NCBI GenBank assembly: GCA_945871045.1
Contig: CAMBUC010000024.1
Span: forward strand, 1 to 13,778
DNA: 13,778 bases
Source: an uncultured bacterium
Lineage (GTDB): Bacteria; Bacillota; Clostridia; Lachnospirales; Lachnospiraceae
Direction of reading: 5' to 3'
The stretch's first letter is position 1. Each line of letters starts with the position of its first letter. Positions 1 through 7,359 of this stretch are shown here, piece by piece. The notes under the pieces were generated by a model. That model was not told the origin of the DNA, made no database searches, and saw only the letters and a list, made by a program, of their open reading frames with translations. Made by a program: the position numbers and the translations under genes.

Positions 1-115
1 TAAATCTGCACACGAAAGCCAATACCAGGGCCGAGATCACAAGCCCAAACAGTAAAATCTCCAGATTCAATTTCTCGTTAAAAATGATCCAAATGAACAA
101 AAAAACCAGATACAT
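1..115 (-). CDS. mrpE: Na+/H+ antiporter subunit E (MrpE-like), 5' end only
   Basis: Only the first 38 codons are in the window; the gene runs off the left edge. The ATG at 115 follows a strong GAGGAGG ribosome binding site at 123-129. The visible peptide starts MYLVFLFIWIIFNEKLNLE and continues with a second hydrophobic run (LLFGLVISALVLAFV), so it has two membrane segments separated by an N-E-K-L-N-L-E turn. From memory of the family, this is the typical amino end of the small membrane subunit E of multisubunit Mrp cation/proton antiporters, where 'W-IIFN' followed by 'E-I-L-FG-VISA' is usual. Genes for the other Mrp subunits would be expected just outside the window. The identification rests on a short stretch, so another small membrane protein is possible. 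A promoter lies immediately upstream at 151-179. Confidence 0.62.
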   Translation of the reverse strand, partial: MYLVFLFIWIIFNEKLNLEILLFGLVISALVLAFVCRF

Positions 116-150
116 GGATATCCCTCCTCATAAATGTTCAAAACACGGAT

Positions 151-179
151 AGTATACTCCACTTTATTTGCGAAGTCTA
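151..179 (-). promoter_or_regulatory. Probable sigma-A promoter for the mrpE-like gene
   Basis: On the minus strand, TAGACT (174-179) and TATACT (151-156) are separated by exactly 17 bases. The -10 box matches 5 of 6 consensus positions and the -35 box 4 of 6. The predicted transcription start, near 144, leaves a leader of about 29 bases containing the ribosome binding site. The promoter sits in the 71-base gap after the rsmH-like stop codon. No intrinsic terminator is visible in that gap, so read-through from rsmH is also possible. Confidence 0.5.
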
Positions 180-186
180 TCTCTTT

Positions 187-1236
187 TTATTTGACGGCCC
201 AACGCAGTTTTGTGGACCGTGCCCGTCCATTGGCGCGGCATTCTTCCGCAGAAGGCCGGATCACATCCTGGGAGATCTGTGAAAAGATCCCTTCCTTATA
301 GTACTGCTTGAACGCCTTCTTCACAAGACGGTCTTCTCCGGAATGAAAGGTCAGGATCGCGATCCGTCCACCCGGCGCCATCACATCGGGCAATGCATGC
401 AAAAATGCTTCCAGCACTTCAAACTCGCTGTTCACATCAATACGCAGTGCCTGAAAAACACGCTGGTTCGTTTTCCTGATCAGGTCTTTTTTCTCCTTGG
501 AGTCGGGCACACAGGAAAGCGCAGCCTCCACTGCCTCTGCCAGAGAACCGGTGGTATCCATGGGAACGCCCCGGCGCAACCGGCGATACACTTCTGCCGC
601 GATCTGTGCCGCATAGGGTTCATCAGAATTTTCCACCAGCATCCCTTCAAACTCATCCGCTGTAAGTTCCCTCAAACGCTCGGACGCTGATACGCCATGC
701 TCCGGATCCAGACGCAGATCCAGCGGACCCTCCAATTTATAAGAAAAACCTCTCGCCGGATTATCGATCTGCATCCACGACACACCAAGATCTGCCAACA
801 GAAAATCAAAGGGGCCGTGTTCGTTTCCTACCTCTGCAAGATTGGCGAAGTTTGTCCGGATCACCGTTAAGATATCTTCACCAAACCCCGCCTGACGTAA
901 TCGCTCGGTAGTTTTTACGATCTCGATGGGGTCTACGTCCAGCCCATAGAGATGACCTTTTCCTTCCAACTGCTCCAGCATTTTTCTGCTGTGGCCGCCA
1001 TAGCCCAGAGTGGCGTCCAGCCCCTTTTCACCGGGCCTGATCTTTAATACTTCCAAGATCTCTTTTACCATAATGGAAATATGCATGCCTGCGGGCGTAC
1101 TGCCCTTACTGATGACCTTCGCCACCGTTTCCGCATATTTTTCCGGATCATGTTCTTTATATTTTTCTTCAAACCGTTTCGGATGTGTACCGGAATAGCG
1201 CACACGTCGTTTATGCTTCTGTTCCTTATGTTCCAT
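187..1236 (-). CDS. rsmH: RsmH/MraW-family rRNA methyltransferase, N-terminally extended paralogue
   Basis: The product is a SAM-dependent methyltransferase of the RsmH (MraW) family, whose known members N4-methylate C1402 of 16S rRNA. With the ATG at 1236 it has 349 residues, against about 310 for usual RsmH. Upstream TTG 1260 is less likely because AGAAAGGA lies properly placed before the 1236 ATG. Residues 1-50 are a basic extension rich in K, R, H and E. The core then follows: HISIMVKEIL (52-61), SAM loop DATLGYGGHS (74-83), acidic LDVDP (99-103), ADLGVS (148-153), RGFS (162-165), FQALRIDVN (261-269), TFHSGEDR (296-303) and a basic tail. Divergences from canonical RsmH are visible: HISIMV for H-PVLL, ADLGVSW for LDLGVSS, and TFHSGEDR for SFHSLEDR. 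It is not beside ftsL, pbp or mra genes, so it is probably a second copy. It lies downstream of the LacX-like gene in the same orientation and may be co-transcribed. Family assignment is firm; the exact target base is inference. Confidence 0.88.
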   Translation of the reverse strand: MEHKEQKHKRRVRYSGTHPKRFEEKYKEHDPEKYAETVAKVISKGSTPAGMHISIMVKEILEVLKIRPGEKGLDATLGYGGHSRKMLEQLEGKGHLYGLDVDPIEIVKTTERLRQAGFGEDILTVIRTNFANLAEVGNEHGPFDFLLADLGVSWMQIDNPARGFSYKLEGPLDLRLDPEHGVSASERLRELTADEFEGMLVENSDEPYAAQIAAEVYRRLRRGVPMDTTGSLAEAVEAALSCVPDSKEKKDLIRKTNQRVFQALRIDVNSEFEVLEAFLHALPDVMAPGGRIAILTFHSGEDRLVKKAFKQYYKEGIFSQISQDVIRPSAEECRANGRARSTKLRWAVK

Positions 1237-1259
1237 CGTAACTGTCCTTTCTGCGTGCA

Positions 1260-1306
1260 AGGGGGACGGGGAAATCTGGATACAAAACCCATTTTCCCGT
1301 CCCCCT
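1260..1306. repeat. 15-bp inverted repeat (REP-like hairpin) before rsmH
   Basis: The arms 1260-1274 (AGGGGGACGGGGAAA) and 1292-1306 (TTTTCCCGTCCCCCT) pair over 15 positions with a single G-T wobble, around a 17-base loop. The hairpin fills most of the gap between the LacX-like stop (1321) and the rsmH-like start (1236). Neither strand shows a U-tract after the stem, so it is not a classical intrinsic terminator. In a minus-strand transcript it would lie about 24 bases upstream of the rsmH start codon. It could be a mobile palindromic repeat, a processing site or a weak terminator. Confidence 0.75.
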
Positions 1307-1320
1307 GAATTTATGAAATA

Positions 1321-2205
1321 TTATGAAACTGTGATCTTAAAACTATAACTCTTGCATTCACCCGGCATAGCAAACTGCACATTGCGCTTTTCCTCGAACT
1401 GATCCCCCTCATCACTGCAAGTGGAAAGTCCAAGCCAGGGCTCCATCGCAAGAAACGGTCCCTGATTGGCAGTGGTCCATAAGATCAGATAAGGGAAATC
1501 TTCAAAATCAAGCCGCACGCTGTGATCATGCTTGTGGGAAGCGAGAGTTACGCTGCGTGACTGAAGTTCATCCAAGGTGATCGCATCCTTTGCAAACAGT
1601 TCAAAAGAAAGGGGCAGACGCTTTGTTCCCTTTAAAAGTTCGGTCCGGTTCTGAAGATTCAACAGACCGATATCCGTCAACTGCTCCGGAACACTGCAGG
1701 TCTCTTCCTTTTCAAATTCCACGTAATAATCGGTATATGCATCACCTGCCACAAGGGGACAATTAAATCCGGGATGTCCGCCTACGAAAAAGGGCATCAT
1801 CTCTTCCTCTTCCAGATTCTCAACCGTAAACTTCTGGATGACGGAATGATCCTCTAAAGTGTATGTGACCGCCACTTTCGCTGCATACGGGAACTGATCC
1901 AGCAGTTCGTCATCGCTTACGATGGCCATCGTCACCGAATGTCTGGACTGCTGTTCGCAATTAAATTCTCTTTTTCTCACAATGCCGTGTCTGGGCATCT
2001 GCGTTTCTTTGTTGTCTCCAATGATGGCCCGATCATTCCGGATACTTCCGCAGATCGGAAACAGGATCGGTGCCTGACCGCCCCAGTAAGCCGGATCACC
2101 CTGCCACAAATACTCCAATCCATCTTTACTCTTAATCGATGTCAACGCCCCTCCGGTAGAAGACACCTTTACGATCAAATATTCATTTTCTAACGTATAC
2201 TCCAT
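1321..2205 (-). CDS. Aldose 1-epimerase family protein (LacX-like mutarotase)
   Basis: Predicted to interconvert alpha and beta anomers of a sugar or sugar phosphate in the cytoplasm. I place the start at the ATG at 2205 (294 aa), preceded by GTGGAGGAAAAAG; the 17 extra codons upstream have no comparable ribosome binding site. The sequence opens with the LacX signature: MEYTLENEYL, 'EYLWQGDPAYWGGQAPILFPICG' style residues 31-53, then PRHGIVR (71-77). Candidate catalytic residues by family pattern are His73, His144 in GGHPGF (142-147) and Glu255 in MEPWLG (254-259). Length fits the LacX/YeaD branch of galactose-mutarotase-like proteins. No sugar catabolism genes are adjacent, so the natural substrate cannot be inferred from context. 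There is no signal peptide. Confidence 0.87.
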   Translation of the reverse strand: MEYTLENEYLIVKVSSTGGALTSIKSKDGLEYLWQGDPAYWGGQAPILFPICGSIRNDRAIIGDNKETQMPRHGIVRKREFNCEQQSRHSVTMAIVSDDELLDQFPYAAKVAVTYTLEDHSVIQKFTVENLEEEEMMPFFVGGHPGFNCPLVAGDAYTDYYVEFEKEETCSVPEQLTDIGLLNLQNRTELLKGTKRLPLSFELFAKDAITLDELQSRSVTLASHKHDHSVRLDFEDFPYLILWTTANQGPFLAMEPWLGLSTCSDEGDQFEEKRNVQFAMPGECKSYSFKITVS

Positions 2206-2267
2206 CTTTTTCCTCCACAGTATGTTCCTGACTTCCGTTTTCATCGGTCCGCTCATAGATTATCTCC

Positions 2268-2296
2268 ATGCTACCACATTTTTCTGTTAAATACAA
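2268..2296 (-). promoter_or_regulatory. Possible promoter for the LacX-like gene
   Basis: On the minus strand TTGTAT (2291-2296) and TAGCAT (2268-2273) are 17 bases apart. The boxes match only 3 and 4 consensus positions, so this is a weak candidate. The predicted start near 2261 would give a leader of about 55 bases before the ATG at 2205. It is back to back with the stronger plus-strand promoter for the SulP gene, within a 174-base divergent intergenic region. Confidence 0.3.
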
Positions 2297-2307
2297 ACGT
2301 ATTTTCC

Positions 2308-2336
2308 TTGACCGGCAACTACTCAGGTGGTAGAAT
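2308..2336 (+). promoter_or_regulatory. Sigma-A promoter of the SulP-hydrolase-reductase operon
   Basis: TTGACC (2308-2313) and TAGAAT (2331-2336) are separated by exactly 17 bases, each matching 5 of 6 consensus positions. Transcription would start near 2343, giving a leader of about 37 bases. No operator palindrome or riboswitch-like fold is evident in the leader. Confidence 0.72.
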
Positions 2337-2379
2337 CACATCGAAATTGTTATGAAACTTACTATTAATAGGAGAAAAA

Positions 2380-4023
2380 ATGGAAACACTAAAACCGAAG
2401 CTTTTTGAAGCAATGAAAGACTACAGTAAACAACAGTTGATCCGGGATATCATTTCCGGAATCATCGTGGCGATCATCGCCCTGCCGCTATCCATCGCGC
2501 TGGCCATCGCATCCGGCGTCACACCGGAATGCGGTCTCTACACCGCCATCATCGCCGGATTTTTTATCTCATTTTTCGGCGGCAGCCGTGTGCAGATCGG
2601 CGGCCCCACCGCAGCCTTTGTAGTGATCATCTACGGCATCGTCACGGATTTTGGTCTGGACGGACTGATCGTCGCTACGATCCTTGCAGGTATCATCCTC
2701 ATCATTATGGGTATCTGCCACTTTGGTTCACTGATCAAATACATTCCCTATACGATCACAACCGGATTTACCTGCGGTATCGGTGTCAGCCTGTTTGTCA
2801 GCCAGATTAAGGATTTCCTTGGACTGGATATGGGCGCTGTCCCTTCCGAGTTTTTGGAGAAGATCGCTGCCTATGCGAAACACATCACTACCACAGATAT
2901 CACCACCGTCTGCGTTGGTGTGCTGGCTCTTGTGATCCTCATCTTCTTCCCGAAACTTACCGATAAGATCCCTGCTTCCTTAGTAGCCATCATCGTTACT
3001 ACACTGGTGGTTACGATCGCAGATCTTCCGGTCAACACCATCGGCAGCGTATACGGAGAACTTTCCTCACGTCTTCCGATGCCCACCATCCCCACGGTAA
3101 GCTTTAAGATGATCCGCGAACTGATCTCCCCGGCATTTACGATCGCGCTTCTTGCAGGAATCGAATCCCTGCTCTCCTGCGTTGTATCAGACGGAATGAT
3201 CGGTGACCGCCACAACTCAAATGCGGAGTTGATCGGTCAGGGTCTCGGAAACATCTTCTCCGGTTTATTCGGCGGAATCCCGGCTACCGGAGCCATCGCG
3301 CGTACTGCTGCCAATGTAAAAAACGGCGGACGTACACCGATCGCAGGAATCGTACATAGTATTACTCTGCTTCTGATCTTGTTGCTGCTGATGCCTACCG
3401 CAGCACTGATCCCCATGACCACACTGGCTGCTGTGCTTTTAGTGGTGGCTTGGAACATGTGTGACTGGAAAGCCTTTGCAGACCTTTTGAAAAAGGCGCC
3501 CAAGAGTGATATTATTGTCTTAGTGGGAACCTTCTTCCTGACCGTGATCTTTGATCTGGTGGTAGCCATCGAGGTTGGCATCGTCGTAACCGCACTGCTG
3601 TTCATGAAACGTATGGCTGATGTCAGCGACGTCAAAGCATGGAAATATATCGAAGAGCCCGATGTCACAGAAGGAGAAGCAGAAACCCTGCTTTCTGTTG
3701 CAAAAGAGATCCGTGTCTATGAGATCAGCGGCCCCATGTTCTTTGCAGCGGCAGATGAACTTTCCTACATTGATACAAAAAAATATACGAAATTCCTTAT
3801 CATCCGTATGCGTAGCGTGCCTGCCATCGATGCGAGCGCCATGCGTTCGCTGAATGCTTTGGCAGACCGGACAGAGAAAAAGAAGATCCGCCTGATCTTC
3901 TCCCATGTAAATGAACAGCCGCTTTCTGTCATGCAAAAAGACGGCTTCTATGATCGTATCGGCGCCGATTCGTTCCAGCCCAATATCGTAGATGCCATCC
4001 GCTATGCAGAATCTCAGTTATAA
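2380..4023 (+). CDS. SulP family inorganic anion transporter with C-terminal STAS domain
   Basis: An integral membrane transporter of the SLC26/SulP family, whose bacterial members move sulfate, bicarbonate or related anions. The ATG at 2380 follows AATAGGAG. Residues 1-410 are dominated by hydrophobic helices, including the family signature around LYTAIIAGFF (53-62) and RVQIGGPTAAF (70-80), and a second conserved block, IESLLSCVVSDGM (261-273) through GGIPATGAIART (298-309). Residues about 430-547 form a cytoplasmic STAS domain; its signature loop reads PAIDASAMRSL (481-491), with Asp484 and Ser486 where anti-sigma-antagonist-like domains have D-x-S/T. Length (547 aa) is normal. It is the first gene of a three-gene unit; the hydrolase gene follows after 27 bases and the nitrite/sulfite reductase comes third. 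That context favours sulfate or another sulfur oxyanion as substrate, but bicarbonate transport cannot be excluded from sequence. Confidence 0.92.
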   Translation: METLKPKLFEAMKDYSKQQLIRDIISGIIVAIIALPLSIALAIASGVTPECGLYTAIIAGFFISFFGGSRVQIGGPTAAFVVIIYGIVTDFGLDGLIVATILAGIILIIMGICHFGSLIKYIPYTITTGFTCGIGVSLFVSQIKDFLGLDMGAVPSEFLEKIAAYAKHITTTDITTVCVGVLALVILIFFPKLTDKIPASLVAIIVTTLVVTIADLPVNTIGSVYGELSSRLPMPTIPTVSFKMIRELISPAFTIALLAGIESLLSCVVSDGMIGDRHNSNAELIGQGLGNIFSGLFGGIPATGAIARTAANVKNGGRTPIAGIVHSITLLLILLLLMPTAALIPMTTLAAVLLVVAWNMCDWKAFADLLKKAPKSDIIVLVGTFFLTVIFDLVVAIEVGIVVTALLFMKRMADVSDVKAWKYIEEPDVTEGEAETLLSVAKEIRVYEISGPMFFAAADELSYIDTKKYTKFLIIRMRSVPAIDASAMRSLNALADRTEKKKIRLIFSHVNEQPLSVMQKDGFYDRIGADSFQPNIVDAIRYAESQL

Positions 4024-4050
4024 TTGAACAGTTAAAAAAGAAAGGAAACC

Positions 4051-5229
4051 ATGGCAGAAACGATTATTGATTATGTAAAAAACGAACTGCGCTCATTTGA
4101 GGAATATCCCTTTCACAACGTGGATTCCCTTGTGCTCTCACAATTTTCCTATATCCATCTCGGAAATCTGATCGCCGGGCCTTCTGCCGGGATCGTCAAA
4201 AAGCCTTTGACACTCCAGCAGTTGTACCGCGCAGAGTGTTTTTCCCATTATTTTGCAGATCAGATCGATGCCGTGAAAAACCGTAAATTACTGGCAGCCT
4301 GCGCTGCCAGCCCCCGTTTCCGGGATATTGGGATCGCCTACTATGAGCAGGACTTCGATGAAGGGGCGGAGAAGCAGTTCTGCGGGATGACGTTTTTTCT
4401 AAATGAGGATACTGCTTATCTTGCCTTCCGAGGCACAGATACCACACTGATCGGCTGGAAGGAAGACTTCAATATGGCTTTCCTGACTCCGGTTCCTTCA
4501 CAGGAGGCGGCACGGGATTACACACTTACCGTCTCGAAACTGGTACCTGGACACCTGATCCTTGGCGGACATTCCAAAGGAGGAAATCTGGCGGTATATG
4601 CAGGGATGATGAGCCCTGCGCCCCTTCAGGAGCGGATCCTTTCAATCTACTCCCATGACGGTCCCGGATTCCGAGACAATATTTTTTCCAGCAATGAATA
4701 CCGGCGCATCAGTGACCGGATCCACAAAACCCTCCCCCAGTCTTCGCTGGTGGGGATGCTTTTGGAGCATCAGGAAGATTATGAGATCATTGAAAGCACT
4801 GCGGTGGGCATTATCCAACACAATCCCTATTCCTGGATCGTGCGGGACGGGGAATTTGTCCGGCTGTCTGCACTGACATCCGGTGCCGACTATTTGAACC
4901 GCACCTTATCGGAATGGCTGGCGGGTCTTCCCAACGAACAGCGGGAACAGTTCGTAGACGCCCTTTATTCCATCATTTCCACGACAGGCCTCACATCTCT
5001 CATGGAACTGCGGGATAACTGGCAGACCGAGTTTTCACTCCTTATTGAAAATGTAAAAAACATGGACGAGGAAACAAAACAGATCCTGCGTGAAACCGTC
5101 CATTCCCTCATCCATATGACGGTAAAAAATATACCCGCACAAATGAAAAAAGAACAACGCCAACATAAAAAAACAGAAAGATCTAAAAACAGAAAGAGAG
5201 GAATCCTTGATGAATCAAGCGCAAATTAA
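4051..5229 (+). CDS. Mbeg1-like (DUF2974) alpha/beta-hydrolase
   Basis: The product (392 aa) resembles the DUF2974/Mbeg1-like family, which shares the class-3 lipase alpha/beta-hydrolase fold. ATG 4051 follows AAAGGAAACC. Visible features: an N-terminal 'D-L-LSQ-SY' region (25-34); AFRGTD (125-130), which fits the oxyanion-hole strand; the nucleophile elbow GGHSKGG (172-178) with Ser175; HDGPGF (202-207), whose Asp203 may be the acidic triad residue; and QHNPYSW (256-262), with His257 as candidate triad base. There is no signal peptide or membrane segment, so it is likely cytoplasmic. The last 25 residues are strongly basic (KKEQRQHKKTERSKNRKRG). Its stop codon overlaps the next gene by 20 bases, showing translational coupling to the siroheme reductase. 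The true substrate is unknown, and why a lipase-like protein sits inside a sulfur or nitrogen reduction operon is not explained. Confidence 0.82.
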   Translation: MAETIIDYVKNELRSFEEYPFHNVDSLVLSQFSYIHLGNLIAGPSAGIVKKPLTLQQLYRAECFSHYFADQIDAVKNRKLLAACAASPRFRDIGIAYYEQDFDEGAEKQFCGMTFFLNEDTAYLAFRGTDTTLIGWKEDFNMAFLTPVPSQEAARDYTLTVSKLVPGHLILGGHSKGGNLAVYAGMMSPAPLQERILSIYSHDGPGFRDNIFSSNEYRRISDRIHKTLPQSSLVGMLLEHQEDYEIIESTAVGIIQHNPYSWIVRDGEFVRLSALTSGADYLNRTLSEWLAGLPNEQREQFVDALYSIISTTGLTSLMELRDNWQTEFSLLIENVKNMDEETKQILRETVHSLIHMTVKNIPAQMKKEQRQHKKTERSKNRKRGILDESSAN

Positions 5230-6766
5230 TGAATGGAAACAAAAACTTCCCGAATTCCAGCAGAAAACCGATGCATTTTTTGCCGGCGATCTGGATAAAG
5301 GCAGTTATAAAGGTTACTCCGGATACTTTGGAAGTTATGCACAAAAGGGCGGCACTGCAAGCATGCTTCGCCTGCGCACCCCTGCCGGACGTTTAACAAA
5401 AGAACGGCTTTCTGCCATTGCAAAGATGCTGCGCACACATGAAGTGCCCCGCATGCATTTTACCACCTGCCAGACCATCCAGTTACATGATCTGAAAACA
5501 GACGCGCTATATCCTTTGATGGAAGAAGCATTAGATAACCAGATCATCATCATGGGCGGCGGCGGAGACTTTCCCCGTAACACCATGTGCGCACCCCTCT
5601 CCGGCGTGGAACAGGGAGAATACTTTGATGTACTTCCCTACGCGGAGGCTGCTGCCGAATATGCACTGACCCTCATCGACGCAGAAAAAATGCCCCGGAA
5701 ATTAAAGGTCGCATTTTCAAACTCTCCGGCAAATGAACCCCACGCAACGTACCGCGATCTTGGCTTTGTGGCAAACGAGGATGGCACCTTTGACGTATAC
5801 AGTGCCGGTGGATTGGGCGGTTTCCCCAAACTTGGCGTAAAAGTCGCAGACCATATTGAGCCGAACCAGATCCTTTACTACATCAAGGCCATGTGGCTCA
5901 CTTTCCGCACCTACGGCAACTATGAGAACCGTGCCAAGGCACGCACACGCTACATGCAGGATGCATTGGGCGGCGCAGAAAATTATGCAGCTGCATACAA
6001 CGAGAAATTGCGTGAGGCTTACGACATCAACGAGGATCTGACACTTCCCGAGGACTTCGCAGGTGCCGGCATCACAAAGACCGGCGACGGAAGCACCGTG
6101 ACTGATCCCCGCGTGATCCCTCAGAAGCAGGAAGGCTTATATACCGTCGTCTATCATCCCATCGGAGGCCAGCCGGATAAGGACGTCTTCCTCGCCCTCT
6201 GTGACCTGATTCAGGAGATCCCGGAAGCAGAAATGCGCCTTGCTCCCGATGAAACTGCTTATATCATCAATCTCACCGGAGCAGAAGCCATCCGCGTTCT
6301 TGCCGCAACGGAAGAGGATGCCGCTCACACACCCTTTGAAGCCAGTGTCAGCTGCATCGGCGCTTCCACCTGTCAGGTGGGTGTCCGCAATTCCCAGGAA
6401 CTGCTGCGGGCCAGCGTGGAGGCTGTACGAGCCGCAGAGATTCCGGCCAATGCCCTGCCGAAGATCCACATTTCCGGCTGTCCTTCTTCCTGTGGTACTC
6501 ACCAGACCAGCCCCGTCGGCTTCCGCGGTGGTATGAAGAAAGTAGACGGCAAACCGGAATCTGCTTTTGTATTAAATATGGGCGGCTGTGAACGTCAGGG
6601 AAAAGAAAGCCTCGGAAGAGAACTGGGCGCGATGTTAGATGCCGATATTCCAAAGTTCCTTGTGGAAGTGGGACAGACTGTTGCCGCTTCCGGCATGGAT
6701 TTTGATTCCTGGTATGCAGATCATGCAGACACCTTCGCTGCCATCGCCCAGACCTATATCGACTAA
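5210..6766 (+). CDS. Nitrite/sulfite reductase (siroheme and [4Fe-4S] hemoprotein)
   Basis: Predicted to carry out six-electron reduction of sulfite to sulfide or nitrite to ammonia in the cytoplasm. I start it at ATG 5210 (518 aa), with AGAGAGGAA upstream. Two ferredoxin-like half domains are recognisable, at about 46-110 and 310-370. The cluster and siroheme ligands follow the family pattern: Cys382 and Cys388 in CIGASTC, and Cys424 and Cys428 in CPSSC, that is C-x5-C and C-x3-C separated by 35 residues. Other conserved text includes FTTCQTIQLHDL (84-95), GGGGDFPRN (116-124) and HISGCPSSCG. There is no fused flavin or NAD domain, so electrons must come from ferredoxin or a separate subunit not seen here. 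The upstream SulP transporter supports sulfite as substrate, but sulfite and nitrite reductases cannot be separated safely by eye. A strong terminator follows at 6811. Confidence 0.9.
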   Translation: MNQAQINEWKQKLPEFQQKTDAFFAGDLDKGSYKGYSGYFGSYAQKGGTASMLRLRTPAGRLTKERLSAIAKMLRTHEVPRMHFTTCQTIQLHDLKTDALYPLMEEALDNQIIIMGGGGDFPRNTMCAPLSGVEQGEYFDVLPYAEAAAEYALTLIDAEKMPRKLKVAFSNSPANEPHATYRDLGFVANEDGTFDVYSAGGLGGFPKLGVKVADHIEPNQILYYIKAMWLTFRTYGNYENRAKARTRYMQDALGGAENYAAAYNEKLREAYDINEDLTLPEDFAGAGITKTGDGSTVTDPRVIPQKQEGLYTVVYHPIGGQPDKDVFLALCDLIQEIPEAEMRLAPDETAYIINLTGAEAIRVLAATEEDAAHTPFEASVSCIGASTCQVGVRNSQELLRASVEAVRAAEIPANALPKIHISGCPSSCGTHQTSPVGFRGGMKKVDGKPESAFVLNMGGCERQGKESLGRELGAMLDADIPKFLVEVGQTVAASGMDFDSWYADHADTFAAIAQTYID

Positions 6767-6810
6767 CTCTATCAAAAAATATCCAATCATTATCAGACAA
6801 ATGAAACGAA

Positions 6811-6846
6811 GTCCTGCATGTCCATACGGATGTGCAGGGCTTTTTA
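6811..6846 (+). terminator. Intrinsic terminator after the nitrite/sulfite reductase
   Basis: A 13-bp stem with three wobble pairs (arms 6811-6823 and 6828-6840, tetraloop ATAC) is followed directly by TTTTT (6841-6845). It lies 44 bases after the reductase stop and ends the SulP operon before the blaI promoter. Confidence 0.9.
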
Positions 6847-6901
6847 TCAAACCAGTTTCTCCTCTTCACCACCTCACTGTGAATATCCCCCCAAAATATA
6901 G

Positions 6902-6930
6902 TTGACATTTTTTGCATCACCATATACAAT
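6902..6930 (+). promoter_or_regulatory. Consensus sigma-A promoter of blaI-blaR1-like pair
   Basis: TTGACA (6902-6907), a perfect -35 box, is followed after 17 bases by TACAAT (6925-6930), matching 5 of 6 positions. Transcription should start near 6937, at the left edge of the operator palindrome. Such a strong promoter would be expected to need tight repression. Confidence 0.87.
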
Positions 6931-6935
6931 GCTCT

Positions 6936-6957
6936 TATCACTACATTTGTAGTGATA
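6936..6957. promoter_or_regulatory. BlaI/CopY-type operator palindrome
   Basis: A perfect 10-bp inverted repeat: half-site TATCACTACA (6936-6945), a TT spacer, and TGTAGTGATA (6948-6957). The core TACA-N2-TGTA is the known recognition core for BlaI, MecI and CopY family repressors. It covers about +1 to +21 of the transcript, so bound repressor would block initiation. The repressor encoded 28 bases downstream is the obvious ligand, implying autoregulation. No second copy was noticed elsewhere in the window. Confidence 0.88.
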
Positions 6958-6984
6958 GAAATTCGCGTATAAGGAGGCACGTAT

Positions 6985-7359
6985 ATGAACACAAAAAAAC
7001 ACTTGCCGGACGGAGAATTGTCCATCATGCGGATCATCTGGAAGGAGAAGCCGCCGGTGGCAAGAAGCACCATCGAGCAGGCACTGGGAGACGAAAAACA
7101 ATTGGCCCCCAGCACGATCATCACCTTTTTGACAAGGCTTTGTGAGAAAGGCTTTCTGTCCCTCTCGCGGAAGGGGCGCACAAACTACTACACGCCGCTG
7201 ATCTCCGAACGGGAATATCTGGCAGAGGAGAGCCGGAGCATCTTAGACAGGCTCTACGGTGGCTCACTGGCAAGTTTTGCCACTGCCCTTTGTGACAGCG
7301 GTGTGAGTCGTGAGGATATTGAGGAACTGAAAGACATGCTGGAAAGGGGGCTGTTATGA
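6985..7359 (+). CDS. blaI: BlaI/MecI/CopY family transcriptional repressor
   Basis: A 124-residue dimeric winged-helix repressor. ATG 6985 is preceded by AAGGAGG (6971-6977). The N-terminal half holds the winged helix, with LSIMRIIWK (12-20), the recognition segment LAPSTIITFLTRL (40-52) and the wing KGFLSLSRKGRTNYY (55-69). The C-terminal half is the dimerisation region, with EYLAEES (77-83) and DIEELKDML (111-119). In staphylococcal BlaI, induction proceeds by cleavage of an Asn-Phe bond; the SF at 97-98 seems to occupy the equivalent place, an alignment by eye only. Its stop overlaps the peptidase start as ATGA, the standard bla/mec regulatory pair arrangement. A matched operator lies directly upstream. 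CopY is less likely: there is no C-terminal CxC copper motif and no copper ATPase nearby. Confidence 0.92.
   Translation: MNTKKHLPDGELSIMRIIWKEKPPVARSTIEQALGDEKQLAPSTIITFLTRLCEKGFLSLSRKGRTNYYTPLISEREYLAEESRSILDRLYGGSLASFATALCDSGVSREDIEELKDMLERGLL

Noticed and set aside
6348..7181. 277-codon minus-strand open frame across the reductase 3' end, the blaI promoter and blaI
   Set aside because: It crosses a strong terminator, a consensus promoter and two well-supported genes on the other strand, and its composition is not protein-like.
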